64,000 nucleotides of DNA from Saccharina japonica (lineage: Eukaryota; Sar; Phaeophyceae; Laminariales; Laminariaceae): contig MEHQ01003153.1 of NCBI GenBank assembly GCA_008828725.1, positions 556,463 to 620,462 on the forward strand. The letters run 5' to 3'. The notes under the pieces were generated by a model. That model had not been told where the DNA came from. It did no database searches and was given only the letters and a program-made list of their open reading frames with translations. Made by a program: the position numbers and the translations under genes. Shown here piece after piece: positions 1-9,877 of this stretch. The first letter of the stretch is position 1; every line of letters begins with the position of its first letter.

Positions 1-345
1 TTTTTTCCATCCCATTTATTATCTTCGCACTTCCGTCTCTCCCTCCCTAGTCGTAACTCAGATCCGGGGTCACAAAGTAGGCTCCTCTCCCTCCCCCCCC
101 ACTACGGTTCTTGCCTTAATTTTTATCGCGCAGAGGGTTCAGCCTTCCCAACGCTCGTCGACTCTCATCGAATTTTGCTACCTCACGCTCTCGCGCTTTC
201 TGCTAGTCAAGAATATATATATTTTTTATATACTTTTGCGAGAAAAAGTGCCTAAGAGCAGCACTCGGCGGGGCTCGAACTCGCTTTCTTGACGCTTACA
301 GGCTTCGTGGTTACCTGCTAGCCCACCGGGGCGACCGGCTATACA
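1..345 (-). repeat. tRNA-derived SINE, near full-length copy
   Basis: On the minus strand this begins with a tRNA-like head near 345: a D-arm/A-box-like stretch GGGCTAGCAGGTAACC, then a T-arm/B-box-like GAGTTCGAGCCCC about 45 bases on. A unique body follows, and the copy ends in a GATAATAAATGGGA-type tail near base 1. A second copy of the same length lies at 54171-54506 in the opposite orientation, and shorter pieces lie near 1970, 5326 and 5690. Head plus body plus simple tail is the usual build of an RNA polymerase III SINE. The copy may continue beyond the left edge of the window, so target duplications cannot be checked. No coding capacity. Confidence 0.7.
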
Positions 346-1969
346 CCTTGTGTGTCCTCTAAACTCTTGATAAATGTTGTATGATATTTTCAGTACGGGT
401 ATTAATATCTGTCGTATTGCGTATGCTTTCATTGATTTCGTGATCGCACTCACTCCTACGTGTATTTCCGTATTCTTGTACCAGGTACGTATGTATATAG
501 TCGTAGCCACGTTGATAGCATACGTACGAACACACATCGAGTTAATTTGAGACCGAAAGGCTCGCTTTCCGTCTTTCAGTACCGTGTCAGCAAGCAGCAG
601 TTGTTGTTGTTGTTGTTGTTGTCTTCACATTTAAAACCGTGCCGGTCTCTCTATCCAGTACCTCCATCTGTCCGTACTAATCCAACACTTGACACGGTCG
701 ATTCACCTGGTCACAGGCTAACTTACCCAAATGAGGTATACTGAAATAGAAGTGGAACCTGAAAGGTCTGCAGAGCGATCAAAGTCAGTCAAAAACAGAT
801 AGACTGGAGCCCTCCGCTCCCCTCTACACGCTATGGGAAGGTAAACATAAAACTGGAAAGGTCAACATCACCAATCGGGGGTATACGCCCCCTGATTCTA
901 TCTTGGTGCCCCTATAATGCCGGGGTGTTCCGTGCCGGATTAACGCCGGTCAGGCAAACATTACGTAATACCGTATATTACATCAGGTCCATTGTGCTGT
1001 ATGCGCGCGTATGCTACGTCCTGTAGTCGTTGTGGCGGTTCGTATGTACGTGATGTCTTCGAGTCGGGCGTATAGGAGACAGTGCACGTATGGCCTGTAA
1101 TTGGCTCAAAATTCGCCAAAATCAGTTGAAAGCTAACCAAAGTGGACAAATCCTGGTGTACCTGACCATTTCATGCCAAAATCAGGTACGATGTGCGGCT
1201 GGCCAATGAGAGGTGTCCTAGCGTGTGATTTGTACTAGGTGTTAGTGTAGTACTTGTTTTTGGCACCAAAGGACCAGGTGAACCTGATTTTGGCTAAAGC
1301 CTTGTTTTTGTTCTTGTTTTTGGAGTTGGAGTTTTGGGCAATTAAGAAACGCCACATACCCGACGAAAAAAAGACCTGTTCGTCAAGCCTCGGCAGGAGC
1401 TCAAACAACACGTACGTACGAGGTACGTGTTCTCAATGACAGGACCTACTCGTATCTCTCGTATCTCTCAGAAATAGCTTTGACGTGCTTTCTTGCGTAA
1501 AACACGCCTATTTCGCAGTTGCCTGGTAACTACGCACTTAGTTTGAGAATAGAACCAGCTTTCTTTGTTGGGCGTTGAAACCGACTTGATATATATGGAC
1601 CCTACTGTATACGCAGTCGAATCGTCGAAGATTTACGAGAAGATTATCACAGACGTGCCTGCAAGTATCTAGAACCGGCTCGTTCAGATACACGATAAAA
1701 CAATACATGATACGATGTTTCCAAACCAAGACCTGACCGTCTGTGGCCATTTCGAGGGCCCGTGGTTGGTTGGGACGTATTTTCGCCACTGGCGCCATCG
1801 CCAGGACCTAAACTGAAAAACTAGCTATTCACCCTTTTCCACTACTGTTCCTGGCGGTCAGTACAATACAAAATACGTGACATGAGAGGGGTTTTTGCAA
1901 CCGGAATTTTCGCCTGACAGGAATTTGGGTGTTCAATTTGAACCGGCTCGTAGTCGATACGTCGTTGCA
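346..1969. other. No gene recognised; non-coding stretch
   Basis: Only short uncorrelated open frames (103 codons or fewer) occur here. There is a (TTG)n microsatellite at about 600-621. The stretch around 1100-1310 is rich in TTTGGC/GCCAAAA words that can pair with each other. I see no tRNA, rRNA or protein similarity. Confidence 0.5.
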
Positions 1970-2018
1970 CAGATCCGGGGTCACAAGGCAGGCTCTTCTC
2001 CCCCCTCTCCACGACTAC
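1970..2018 (-). repeat. SINE fragment
   Basis: This matches the CAGATCCGGGGTCACAA...CTCTCC segment of the SINE body seen at 59-107 and, inverted, at about 54410-54450. The tRNA-like head is absent. Probably an old 5'-truncated or fragmented copy. Confidence 0.5.
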
Positions 2019-2290
2019 ATGGTACATGCGTTCATATTGACCCCGATAGCATTTCAGTAGTTTGTTTCCTCGTTAACTCGAGTCGAATTGTATTCGATGT
2101 CATCTTCTGTGTTTGCAGACTTACTTGCAGCCAGATATATTTTCCATGCGTACGTTCGAGGCAATCATAGCAAGCGACACATACCAAGTAACTAAAATAT
2201 ATGAAATAGATGTTGGTAAGTTTCTGTCCTTCCCTCTTTTCCTAGCCATAAGTAGGTATACCTACGCACTTTGAGCCATTTATAGGTACA

Positions 2291-3056
2291 CTGCGTAATG
2301 TACACCGGAAACGGCTTCCGGGCCCGCCTGATATTGGGCCTGCGCTCCATTGTACCTACAAATGGCTCAAAGTGCGCAGGTACACCTATTATTGACTACT
2401 CAATGTGCGTATCACCTATTTTTGGCTTCAACTCTACCTATAAATGGCTCAAACGACCACTTTTTGGCAACTAAAATATAGACAGACGGCCACATCATAT
2501 GCCGGGACTGTCAACCAGCCGACCGTACCAGTACAACCACTGACACTGCGGAGTTATCCCGCATTACATACACGCGACAAATCGCGTCGCGATCCATGCA
2601 TACGTATTCAGTACGACACCCCTCCTACGCACACACATATATACGATGCGGAGAAACAACAATGACGAGTGTTTTCATGCCGTTATGCTGTGAAAGTACA
2701 ATACATACTGTAGTGCAGTATATAGTAGGATAAACTTCGTTATATTATATACGTGAACAGAGTTGTACCATACGTTTACGAGGGGGTCTAAGTTACACCG
2801 CCGTTGGCGCGGTCCGGAACAACACTCCATACGTAGCAAACGTGGGTGAATGTGTGGCCGTCTCTCTATATTTCGGTTGCCAAAAAGTGGTGGTTTGAGC
2901 CATTTATAGGTACAGTTGAAGCCAAATATAGTTGATACGCACATTGAATAGTCAATAATAGGCGTACCTGCGCACTTTGAGCCATTTGTAGGTACAATGG
3001 AGCGCAGGCCCAATATCAGGCGGGCCCGGAAGCCGTTTTCGGTGTACATTACGCAG
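2291..3056. repeat. Foldback element with ~205-bp inverted arms
   Basis: The left arm (2291-2497), starting CTGCGTAATGTACACC, is the near reverse complement of the right arm (2852-3056), ending GGTGTACATTACGCAG. The loop of about 350 bp contains no gene. Each arm carries two degenerate copies of the word AAATGGCTCAAA. The same word recurs just outside the left end (2268-2290) and again at about 4395-4425, so the word belongs to a wider repeat family. I see no clean target-site duplication. The build fits a non-autonomous foldback or MITE-like DNA element; the superfamily is not determined. Confidence 0.7.
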
Positions 3057-3235
3057 TTGTTGTTCTTGTTGTTATCTTCACATTAAACTCGTTTCACTTG
3101 CGAATCCCTATAGTCTGATCTAGCAAGACCACGGCCCGTGGTCACAAAAGTGCTAGAGCCATCAGAGAATCCTAAAGAACACGTACACTTAGCAGGGAAA
3201 GGACACACAAGTCCGAAGAGGTACACCTAAAATCC

Positions 3236-4022
3236 CTACAGCATGTTATGCTTGTCCAAAACTGAACTACACGCCCGCAATCTCCATTCGACTACAGCAG
3301 CATCGCCCCCCCCCCCCCCCTCCCACTCTTTACCAATGAATTTGCCGACTACAGCGTAACTACTGTCTGAAGTGCTGTCTGTACAAAAACACACGGTAGG
3401 CGTGGGAACAAGATGGAGCACGCAGCTGCTGTCTGAAGTGCTGCCGGAATGACAGTCCGCGGGCACACAGTGAAAAAGAACAGCCAACCAAAGCCATCAC
3501 GTCAATTGACAATTGCCCGAATCTATCCTGAACGTCTGTGTTAGGCACAGCATTATAAACATCGACACTGATTAGGAATCGTTCCACATTGAAGGGGTCT
3601 TCCACGATCAGGCACACAATGAAGGCACCCGGGGTGTCCGCGCCATCTCTGCCGCGTCTCTCTACAAAACCAGTGACGTCATCCACACAGACCCAACAAC
3701 GAAATTCAGGGGAAAAAACGAAAAAAACAAAAATGATTGTCCGTTCGTCACGGGTCGATGTCGTCCGTGCTCCGAATGGCTGCTCCGCGCTGCTGTGCTG
3801 CTGCTGCGGCGTGCTGCTGTGATCCGGCGCGCCGCTCCGGTGCCACTTGGCCAGTCCTAGCACGACCACACTCGACCTGCTCCGTCCGTACTCGCTCTCG
3901 TTGTTGTCCTTCCCAGTCGGCTCCTCGCTTTCTCCCTCGTTGCACTCAGGGTGCTTGGTCTGGAAAATAAAAATTCTCGCGCTGAAGGGATTGACCAGTC
4001 CAACAACAGCTCGTCGCCACAC
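3236..4022 (-). CDS. Unrecognised open frame, doubtful gene
   Basis: A 220-codon minus-strand frame (3360-4022) is the longest in the first 9 kb, with an 83-codon frame running on to 3236. It is rich in Ser, Arg and charged residues and contains a short hydrophobic patch (TIIFVFFVF). I recognise no domain. The (CTG)n tract on the plus strand near 3780-3825 gives Gln-rich sequence here. It may be a host exon, a transposon fragment or chance. No start-site or splice evidence settles it. Confidence 0.15.
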
Positions 4023-4916
4023 GCTCCCTTCTCCTTTGATGGCGAAGCCAGATTACTGGGACAGTACAGCTCCCTCTAGCAAACACACCTAGGGCCGTGT
4101 ACATAGTGTCCGTCCACCTTTCTGATGTCGTCTGCCTCCGCGCACAAAAGTGAGATGGACATTGCTGTCTACACCGACGGCCAAAAAGGCCCGTGCATCT
4201 GAACTTTTGCGCCTAACGCACCAGTGCCGATCCAACTCTACCGCTGCACACGCTTCGCGGTGGGTGCGCAGCAGCAAGAAGGTATCGGTCCGCTTGAGGG
4301 TGAGCCTAGCCTTGCTCGCTAGAAAGACCCCCCCCTCGCTATGGGCCATGCCAAAGCAAAAACTTTGCCGAGGCAGCGAGGGGAAGAAGGGATGTGTACC
4401 TATAAATGGCTCAAAGTGCGTAGGAATACCTACTTTTGGCTAATGCCCTATTTTTATTGCCTGTCGCATCTCCTCTGGGAGAAGCACGACACTTTCTTTC
4501 TTTTTATTTATTAGTGAATGTTTTGTTCGGTTGTTTGATTCTTTGTTGATTTATTTTCAGAGTTTATTTTGTATTCTTTATTTTTTCCTTTTCGCTTTTT
4601 CTCTTCTTTTTCCCTCTTTTTTTTTCTCTCTTTTATGCATCTGGATTGCTAGCAGGGTAGGTCTTGCCTGTCGCATATGGTATATGGCATTGCATTTCCT
4701 GCTCTGCTTACTGCACTGCAGCGTGGTATCTCTGTGTCGTAGTTTTGTGACCACAGAACTGGTACCTCTCTAGGATTGGAAGAATCGGCATACGTATACA
4801 CTGGGTGTGCTGGATGTCGACGGGTGGAAAGGACGGTGTAAGGTGAAGAACACACACACATGTATATACCTATTAATAGTATTTACGTCGAACAAATATC
4901 CCAAGCCACAAGCCAA
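4023..4916. other. No gene recognised
   Basis: Contains one copy of the GTACCTATAAATGGCTC repeat word (about 4393-4425) and a strongly T-rich run at about 4495-4635. No supported coding region. Confidence 0.4.
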
Positions 4917-5319
4917 GATGTCAGGAGACGGGCAACCGTTCAGCAGTCAGTCAGCCAAGGGCGTCCGTCAAGACTTTTCCATCCGTCTGGACGGATTGTC
5001 CTCTATCCCCGCTCACACGAACGTATCATTTTCTGTGTGGAAACCCCAATGATTTTCCTCATTTTGTGTGCTGTTTGCTGCGTGCCAGCACCAGAGCATC
5101 AGCGCGGCACAGCAGCAGCTTCGACCAAGGCAGACATTAAACAGACCGCAGTCAGCAGTCAGTACTGACACAACTACAGGTTTTCAATATTATCATAACA
5201 TGGTCAGGGTTAAAAAACACAATGGGCATTTGTAATCCCTCTCCCCGGGTTTTGCCGTCAAGACACGTCGATGCCTTGACGCCGTCCGCCAAGGGCTAAA
5301 AGTGCCTTCTCATTACATC
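4917..5319 (+). repeat. TIR-type dispersed repeat, copy 1
   Basis: It begins GATGTCAGGAGACGGGCAAC and ends with a weakened inverse (AGTGCC...ACATC). A related copy with clear inverted ends is at 24242-24688 in the opposite orientation. Shared internal words are AGTCAGTCA, GGGCGTCCGTCAAG, CCATCCGTCT and GGGTTTTGCCGTCAAG. A stretch of open frame is conserved between the copies, but it carries no recognisable domain and I read it as a by-product of nucleotide similarity. Likely a non-autonomous DNA element of about 0.4 kb. Confidence 0.6.
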
Positions 5320-5325
5320 CTTGAA

Positions 5326-5377
5326 TCACAAGGTTGGCTCTTCTCTCTTCTCCCCCCTCTCCACTGCAACTACTGCA
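5326..5377 (-). repeat. SINE fragment
   Basis: TCACAAGGTTGGCTCTTCTC and the CTCTCCAC run match the body of the SINE at 59-107. It lies directly after the right end of the preceding TIR repeat, which suggests one inserted beside the other. Confidence 0.4.
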
Positions 5378-5689
5378 ACTCGTACTCCTACAGGCAGGGT
5401 TGTGGCGAACTTAACAAATTGACTCGGTTAGTTTTTCGATTTCTTCCCCAAAATGTCTGTCAGTTTCGATCGTTTTAATAAAATAAAATAAAAACTAAAC
5501 TGAAGCCGAACACTCCTCGGTCGGTTTCTCGATCGGTTTCTCGATGAAATCAGCTAAAAACTCCTCCGTTCCAAAGGATTATGTGTGCATGTTGTTCATA
5601 TGCATGTGGTGATACCACATGAAACGTGTCAAGCGCCGACCAAATCGTATATAAACCAAGCAGGGGGTTAAAGATCACAGTATCAGTAC

Positions 5690-5865
5690 GCGCACAATTC
5701 GATGAGAGTCGACGAGGGAAGAAAGGGCTGAAGTCTTGTCGCGATAAAAATGGAAACCGCGAACCGTAGTGGGGGAGGAGGGAGATGAGCCTACTTGGTG
5801 GCCCCATATCTGAATACGACCTGGAAGGAGAGAGGAAGGAAGGGCAATGATAATAAACGGGATGA
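5690..5865 (+). repeat. 5'-truncated SINE copy
   Basis: It matches the 3' half of the copy at 54171-54506: TTCGATGA...TCGACGAG, then GCGATAAAAAT, GAACCGTAGTGGGGG, GAGCCTACTT, and the tail GATAATAAACGGGA. The tRNA-like head is missing, as expected for incomplete reverse transcription. Confidence 0.6.
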
Positions 5866-5989
5866 CAAAAACAAAAACACACACAAAGGGGAGTCGTGCT
5901 CTCGTACTCGTACTCGGTACGTTGGCATTTCACTTGCTTTCATTACCCATTCATTTGCGTTTTTGTTTGTTTCGGGGATTAGGCATCAT

Positions 5990-6400
5990 GACAGACACTG
6001 CGTAGAGCAGGCTGCGAGCACCGACTACCACGAAGCTCAGCCAACTTACAACCACGACCACCAGCCACCACGAGCAACAAGCTTCTGGTGCTCTTGGTGG
6101 ATGGTGGTGGGAGTGGTGGTGGTGATTGCAGGTACTTGGTGCTGTGAGGTGAAGTTGGTTTCTGGGTACAAAGCTCTCTCTTCTTGAGCCACCATCGAGC
6201 AAACACACGACCACCATCACCAGACCACGGGACCAAGCCATCACCAACGACCACCAGCCACTACAAGCAACAACAGCTCCGGGTGATCCTGCGGCTGGTG
6301 TGGCCTGGGGTGCAGTGGTGGTCGTGGTGGTGGTGGTGGCGTTTGCTGGTGGTGATGCTTGCTTGTTGCTGCTACAAATCTGTATGTGTCTTGCTTCTTG
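5990..6400. repeat. Paired (ACC)n / (GGT)n tracts forming two potential hairpins
   Basis: An ACCACGACCACCAGCCACC-type run (about 6045-6075) is followed within 40 bases by a GGTGGTGGTGGTG run. The same arrangement then repeats about 160-200 bases later. Each CCA-rich run can pair with the GGT-rich run after it. Open frames on both strands here are translations of the simple repeat and are not credible genes. Confidence 0.5.
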
Positions 6401-6540
6401 AAACAGATCGGAGGGTTGAATAAAAACTCCCAGTGACAATTGCCACTGGTAACCAGTTAACTAGGACAGTCTCTATCCACTAGCTCTCCGATCTCGGCAC
6501 GGCTTTCGTCACGAGCAGTATAGGACGGTGCGCATAAATA

Positions 6541-6899
6541 GCGGGCGTCTATCAGACCCGAGCGTGTCTGAATCGTTTCAGTATACGCTCCACACGGTGG
6601 AAATCCAACACGTGCACAGACGAGGGACGCGAGACGCGGGACAGACAGACAGATTCTGGACGAAAAACCTCGATGTTTAAGAATCGTTAAATAAGGGCAC
6701 GCTGTGGCAGTTTTCAGAAGGCGGGCGTCTATCAGACCCGAGCGTGTCTGGATCGCTTCAGTATACGCTCCGCACGGTGGAAATCCAACACGTGCACAGA
6801 CGAGGGACGCGAAAGGCGGGACAGACAGACGGATTCTGGACGAAAAACCTCGATATTTAAAAATCGTTGAATAAGGGCACGCTGTGGCAGTTTTCAGAA
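6541..6899 (+). repeat. 180-bp tandem duplication, two units
   Basis: The unit GCGGGCGTCTATCAGACCCG...GGCAGTTTTCAGAA occurs twice with a period of 180 bases (6541-6720, 6721-6899) and only a handful of differences. Near identity implies a recent local duplication. No coding content or RNA gene recognised. Confidence 0.85.
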
Positions 6900-8057
6900 C
6901 TGTTGTTTGTCCGTTCGTGAGCGGGGGTACACCCCCACCCCAACATGCGAGCCCTTATAGAAGAGCACTTAATCGATGCTCGTCTGGCTTCGCCTTCCTC
7001 GCACCGTCAGCTCCTCATTTTAAACCAGGTATGGGGTACTACCGCATACAGGTATCAATTTGTTATACAAAAGTGTTGCGTGCGTGCTAAATCCTATACA
7101 TATCAGATAAGCAGTAAGAGGCCATGCTTACTCCTACCTAAACACTCATTCGAGGCCATAGTAAGTCCTATCTTACGTAGAAGTGTGCCATACTAAATCC
7201 TATGTAAACCAGGTAGGGGGTCGAAGTCATACGATTCCCTATCGAAGAATAATAAAATCAGATAGGCGTGCGAGGCCATGCCTATTGCTACAAAACAAAA
7301 CGTAGTCGACGCCATACTGATTCATATATAAACAATGTTCTAAATTTTATCATATATAAATATGGCAGGGGGTATGACGCTACCACTTCCTGTGAGAGAA
7401 CGACATTATTCTGGTGCCGTGCTACTCTGCTGCGTGCAGGTGTCTGTATGGCCGAGAGGGCTGTCCATTGTCCATCCATACATAACGGGGTTTCCATACA
7501 TATATGTAGGCGCGTTATTGGCGTAGAGAACAGTAAAAAGCAAAAGCGACCGAAACAAACCGTAGTCGTTTTTCGGTTTCGTTCTTTTGGGACAACCGAA
7601 ACCCGATTAAATTAGGTCGATTTTCGGTCGCGAAAAACAGAGAAAACCAACAAAAAACGCTTTCCGTTTTCGGTTCACCACCCTGACTACAGGTGTGTAC
7701 TCTGTACTCTGTGAACGCATGTAGGGCATTAAAACCGACCACAAACGAGCGCGATCCTTCATTGGATCGCCTCCCGTCCCCCGGAGAAGAGTAAAGGAAA
7801 AGCACGCCAACGTGCCGCAAATGGCACAACTGGGCGCGGCTGCGTGCTCTAAGATAGTACCGCTCTCGCTACGGACTCGCCCAGCAGGATATTAGTAACT
7901 GCCGTCAACTTGTGTGCATTGGTGAGGAACAAAAAGAAAAACACGTTGACGACGTGCCCCGAAACCCCCCTCTGCCCTCCCTTCCGGTAGGCACTATCAA
8001 TACACCAAGTGTATGTACGTCGCATATTGGTACGTCTACTAAATAAAACAATGCGTA
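6900..8057. other. No gene recognised
   Basis: Short unrelated open frames only. Around 7540-7670 the sequence is rich in TTTTCGGTTTCG / CGAAAACCG words on both strands, enough to fold locally. Confidence 0.4.
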
Positions 8058-8139
8058 TGTAAACCAAATGGGCGAGTAGAGCAACGGGTGGTATTGGGAC
8101 GTGTGAATCTGAGGGTCCCGGGTTCGAGACAGTTTTCAC
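8058..8139 (+). repeat. tRNA-like unit 1
   Basis: A-box-like TGGGCGAGTAGAGCAAC is followed by a good B box, GGGTTCGAGAC, 35-40 bases later. The flanks GTAAACCA and GTTTTCAC can pair only in part. A T-rich tail and an ACTATAGAAATA stretch follow and are shared with unit 2. The anticodon arm does not fold into a convincing canonical stem, so I do not call a functional tRNA. Confidence 0.5.
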
Positions 8140-8215
8140 TTCCTGGTTTTGTTTTGTTAGATTTGTAGTACGTTTACTATAGAAATATTAAAAGCACTTC
8201 TACTAGAGTATACAA

Positions 8216-8295
8216 TGAACACAATGGGCGAGTAGAGCAACATGTGAGATTGGGACGTGTGCACACGAGGGTCCAGGGTTCAAGGCCGTGTTCAC
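8216..8295 (+). repeat. tRNA-like unit 2
   Basis: The best acceptor-like pairing of the set: TGAACAC at the start against GTGTTCA at the end (7 bp). A-box-like TGGGCGAGTAGAGCAAC is present, with B-box-like GGGTTCAAGGCC. A run of T follows within 20 bases, consistent with a Pol III terminator. The same downstream ACTATAGAAATAC tail as unit 1 shows that the whole unit, not just the tRNA part, was copied. Confidence 0.5.
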
Positions 8296-8391
8296 TTCGT
8301 TCTCTTTTTTTTCGTTAGAGTTGTAGTAGGTATACTATAGAAATACAAATAAAACACTTCGACTATACGGTAGAAAGAAAAAACCATTCAT

Positions 8392-8473
8392 GTGAACAAA
8401 ATGGGCCAGTAGAGCAACAGGTGGGGTTGTACTGTGTAAACACGAGGGTCCCGAGTTCGAGACCGAGTTCACT
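8392..8473 (+). repeat. tRNA-like unit 3
   Basis: GTGAAC at the start can pair with GTTCAC at the end. The A-box-like sequence is TGGGCCAGTAGAGCAAC and the B-box-like sequence is CGAGTTCGAGACC. A (CTT)n microsatellite follows at about 8482-8506, then a short shared GTTAGAGTTGTA tail. Confidence 0.5.
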
Positions 8474-8718
8474 GCCTTCTACTTCTTCTTCTTCTTCTTC
8501 TTGTTCTTTTGTTAGAGTTGTACGGTACAACAAACCTAAAAAGAAACAGGAAAGCTGGCCCAGGCTGGATTTATTCTTTGAAAGAGGGTGCTTTCTAAAC
8601 TAATTTCAAGATAACGACTCCTGAATTTCATATGTTCCTCAAAATCTCAGCCTAGCAATCCTTGTTAGCCTGTTTCGTATTAGGTGTCCGTTTACTGTAC
8701 AGACAAAAAAACTGGCAG

Positions 8719-8800
8719 TGTAAACAAAATGGGCGAGTAGAGCAACAGGTAGGATTGGGACGTAATAACTCGCGAGTCCCAGGTTCGAGGCCCTGTTCAC
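8719..8800 (+). repeat. tRNA-like unit 4
   Basis: Carries TGGGCGAGTAGAGCAAC and the best B box of the set, AGGTTCGAGGCCC, ending CTGTTCAC and followed by a T-rich stretch. It sits farther from its neighbour (about 250 bases) than units 1-3 do from each other. Confidence 0.5.
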
Positions 8801-9877
8801 TACCTTCTTTTTGCTTCGTTAAAGTTTCTCTGCGCGATGACAATGTATCACAAACTGATAACATGCGGAGAATTTGATGAAAAGTGCAGACATAATCAAA
8901 TGTTTAATCAAGTAAGAAAACGGTCGAGGCTATCTTGCGAGAGGCCCCTATCACGAGAGACTTGGTCAAAATTAGAGAACTCGTGTTCGCTCGTGATAAA
9001 TACAAAGACGTTCCAAAATGAGACAATGCCGCGGGTACATCCTGTTCTGACTACGTGACTCACAACCCAATACAACAACTATAGGTATGTAGCCACGTCA
9101 TGAAAACCACGCCAGCCAGGAATTAAGAATAGATCAAATGTTCACGGGCGAAACTACTACAGTTGTACTTTTAATATTAATATGAATGATGGATAATACT
9201 GCAATGAATATTATTACTCGTATGCACACAGAGTCGACAGTCGAAGTATGTAAGTACGTTTATAGCTGTACTACTGCTGTATACTATAACGTCGGTAAAA
9301 CATGTTCTATGCTATTAGTCACCGTTTATCTTCCATTTGGCCCCTGCCCCTGGATAGTGAGGCCGGTAATAGGTGAGCCTACTACGTACGCCCGTTGAGC
9401 CCTTTGTAGATACGACGAAGAGCTGGCTAACATCGTAGGCGCACTTAAAGCCCTTTCCGAAGCGTAATTCACAGTGCGCGTATAAATGTCTTAAGCTTAC
9501 AAAACAAAAAGTACAGATGGGTAGTCCAAGTATAAAACATACGTAACCGTACCTTCTGTAGTACTGCTACCAAATCAAGTTGGGACAGTATACTTATGTG
9601 CCCCACCGGTAGGTGCTTCGCCAGCAGTAGCCAGTGGCTTATGCCGTGTAGTGACACGGCGGTGCATGGTTGTCCTTGAGAGGGTTTGGGCTGCGACGAG
9701 TATGTATTCAGCACCTTGCGTAGCTGCTAACGGTTACTTGGTATGTAACTTCTAGGTTTTAGTATCTCTACGAAGTTGACTCCAAATATCGAACCGCTAA
9801 CCGCAGCACAACCCCTTCCGCATCTTAACGTTCGACATTTCCACCCCGAACGTTTCTCCCGGCCTCCAGCGGCACAC
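8801..9877. other. Upstream region of the peptidase gene, no other gene seen
   Basis: No supported coding frame. I find no obvious TATA box immediately before the peptidase start codon. This stretch presumably holds its promoter and 5' UTR, but no motif can be named with confidence. Confidence 0.35.
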
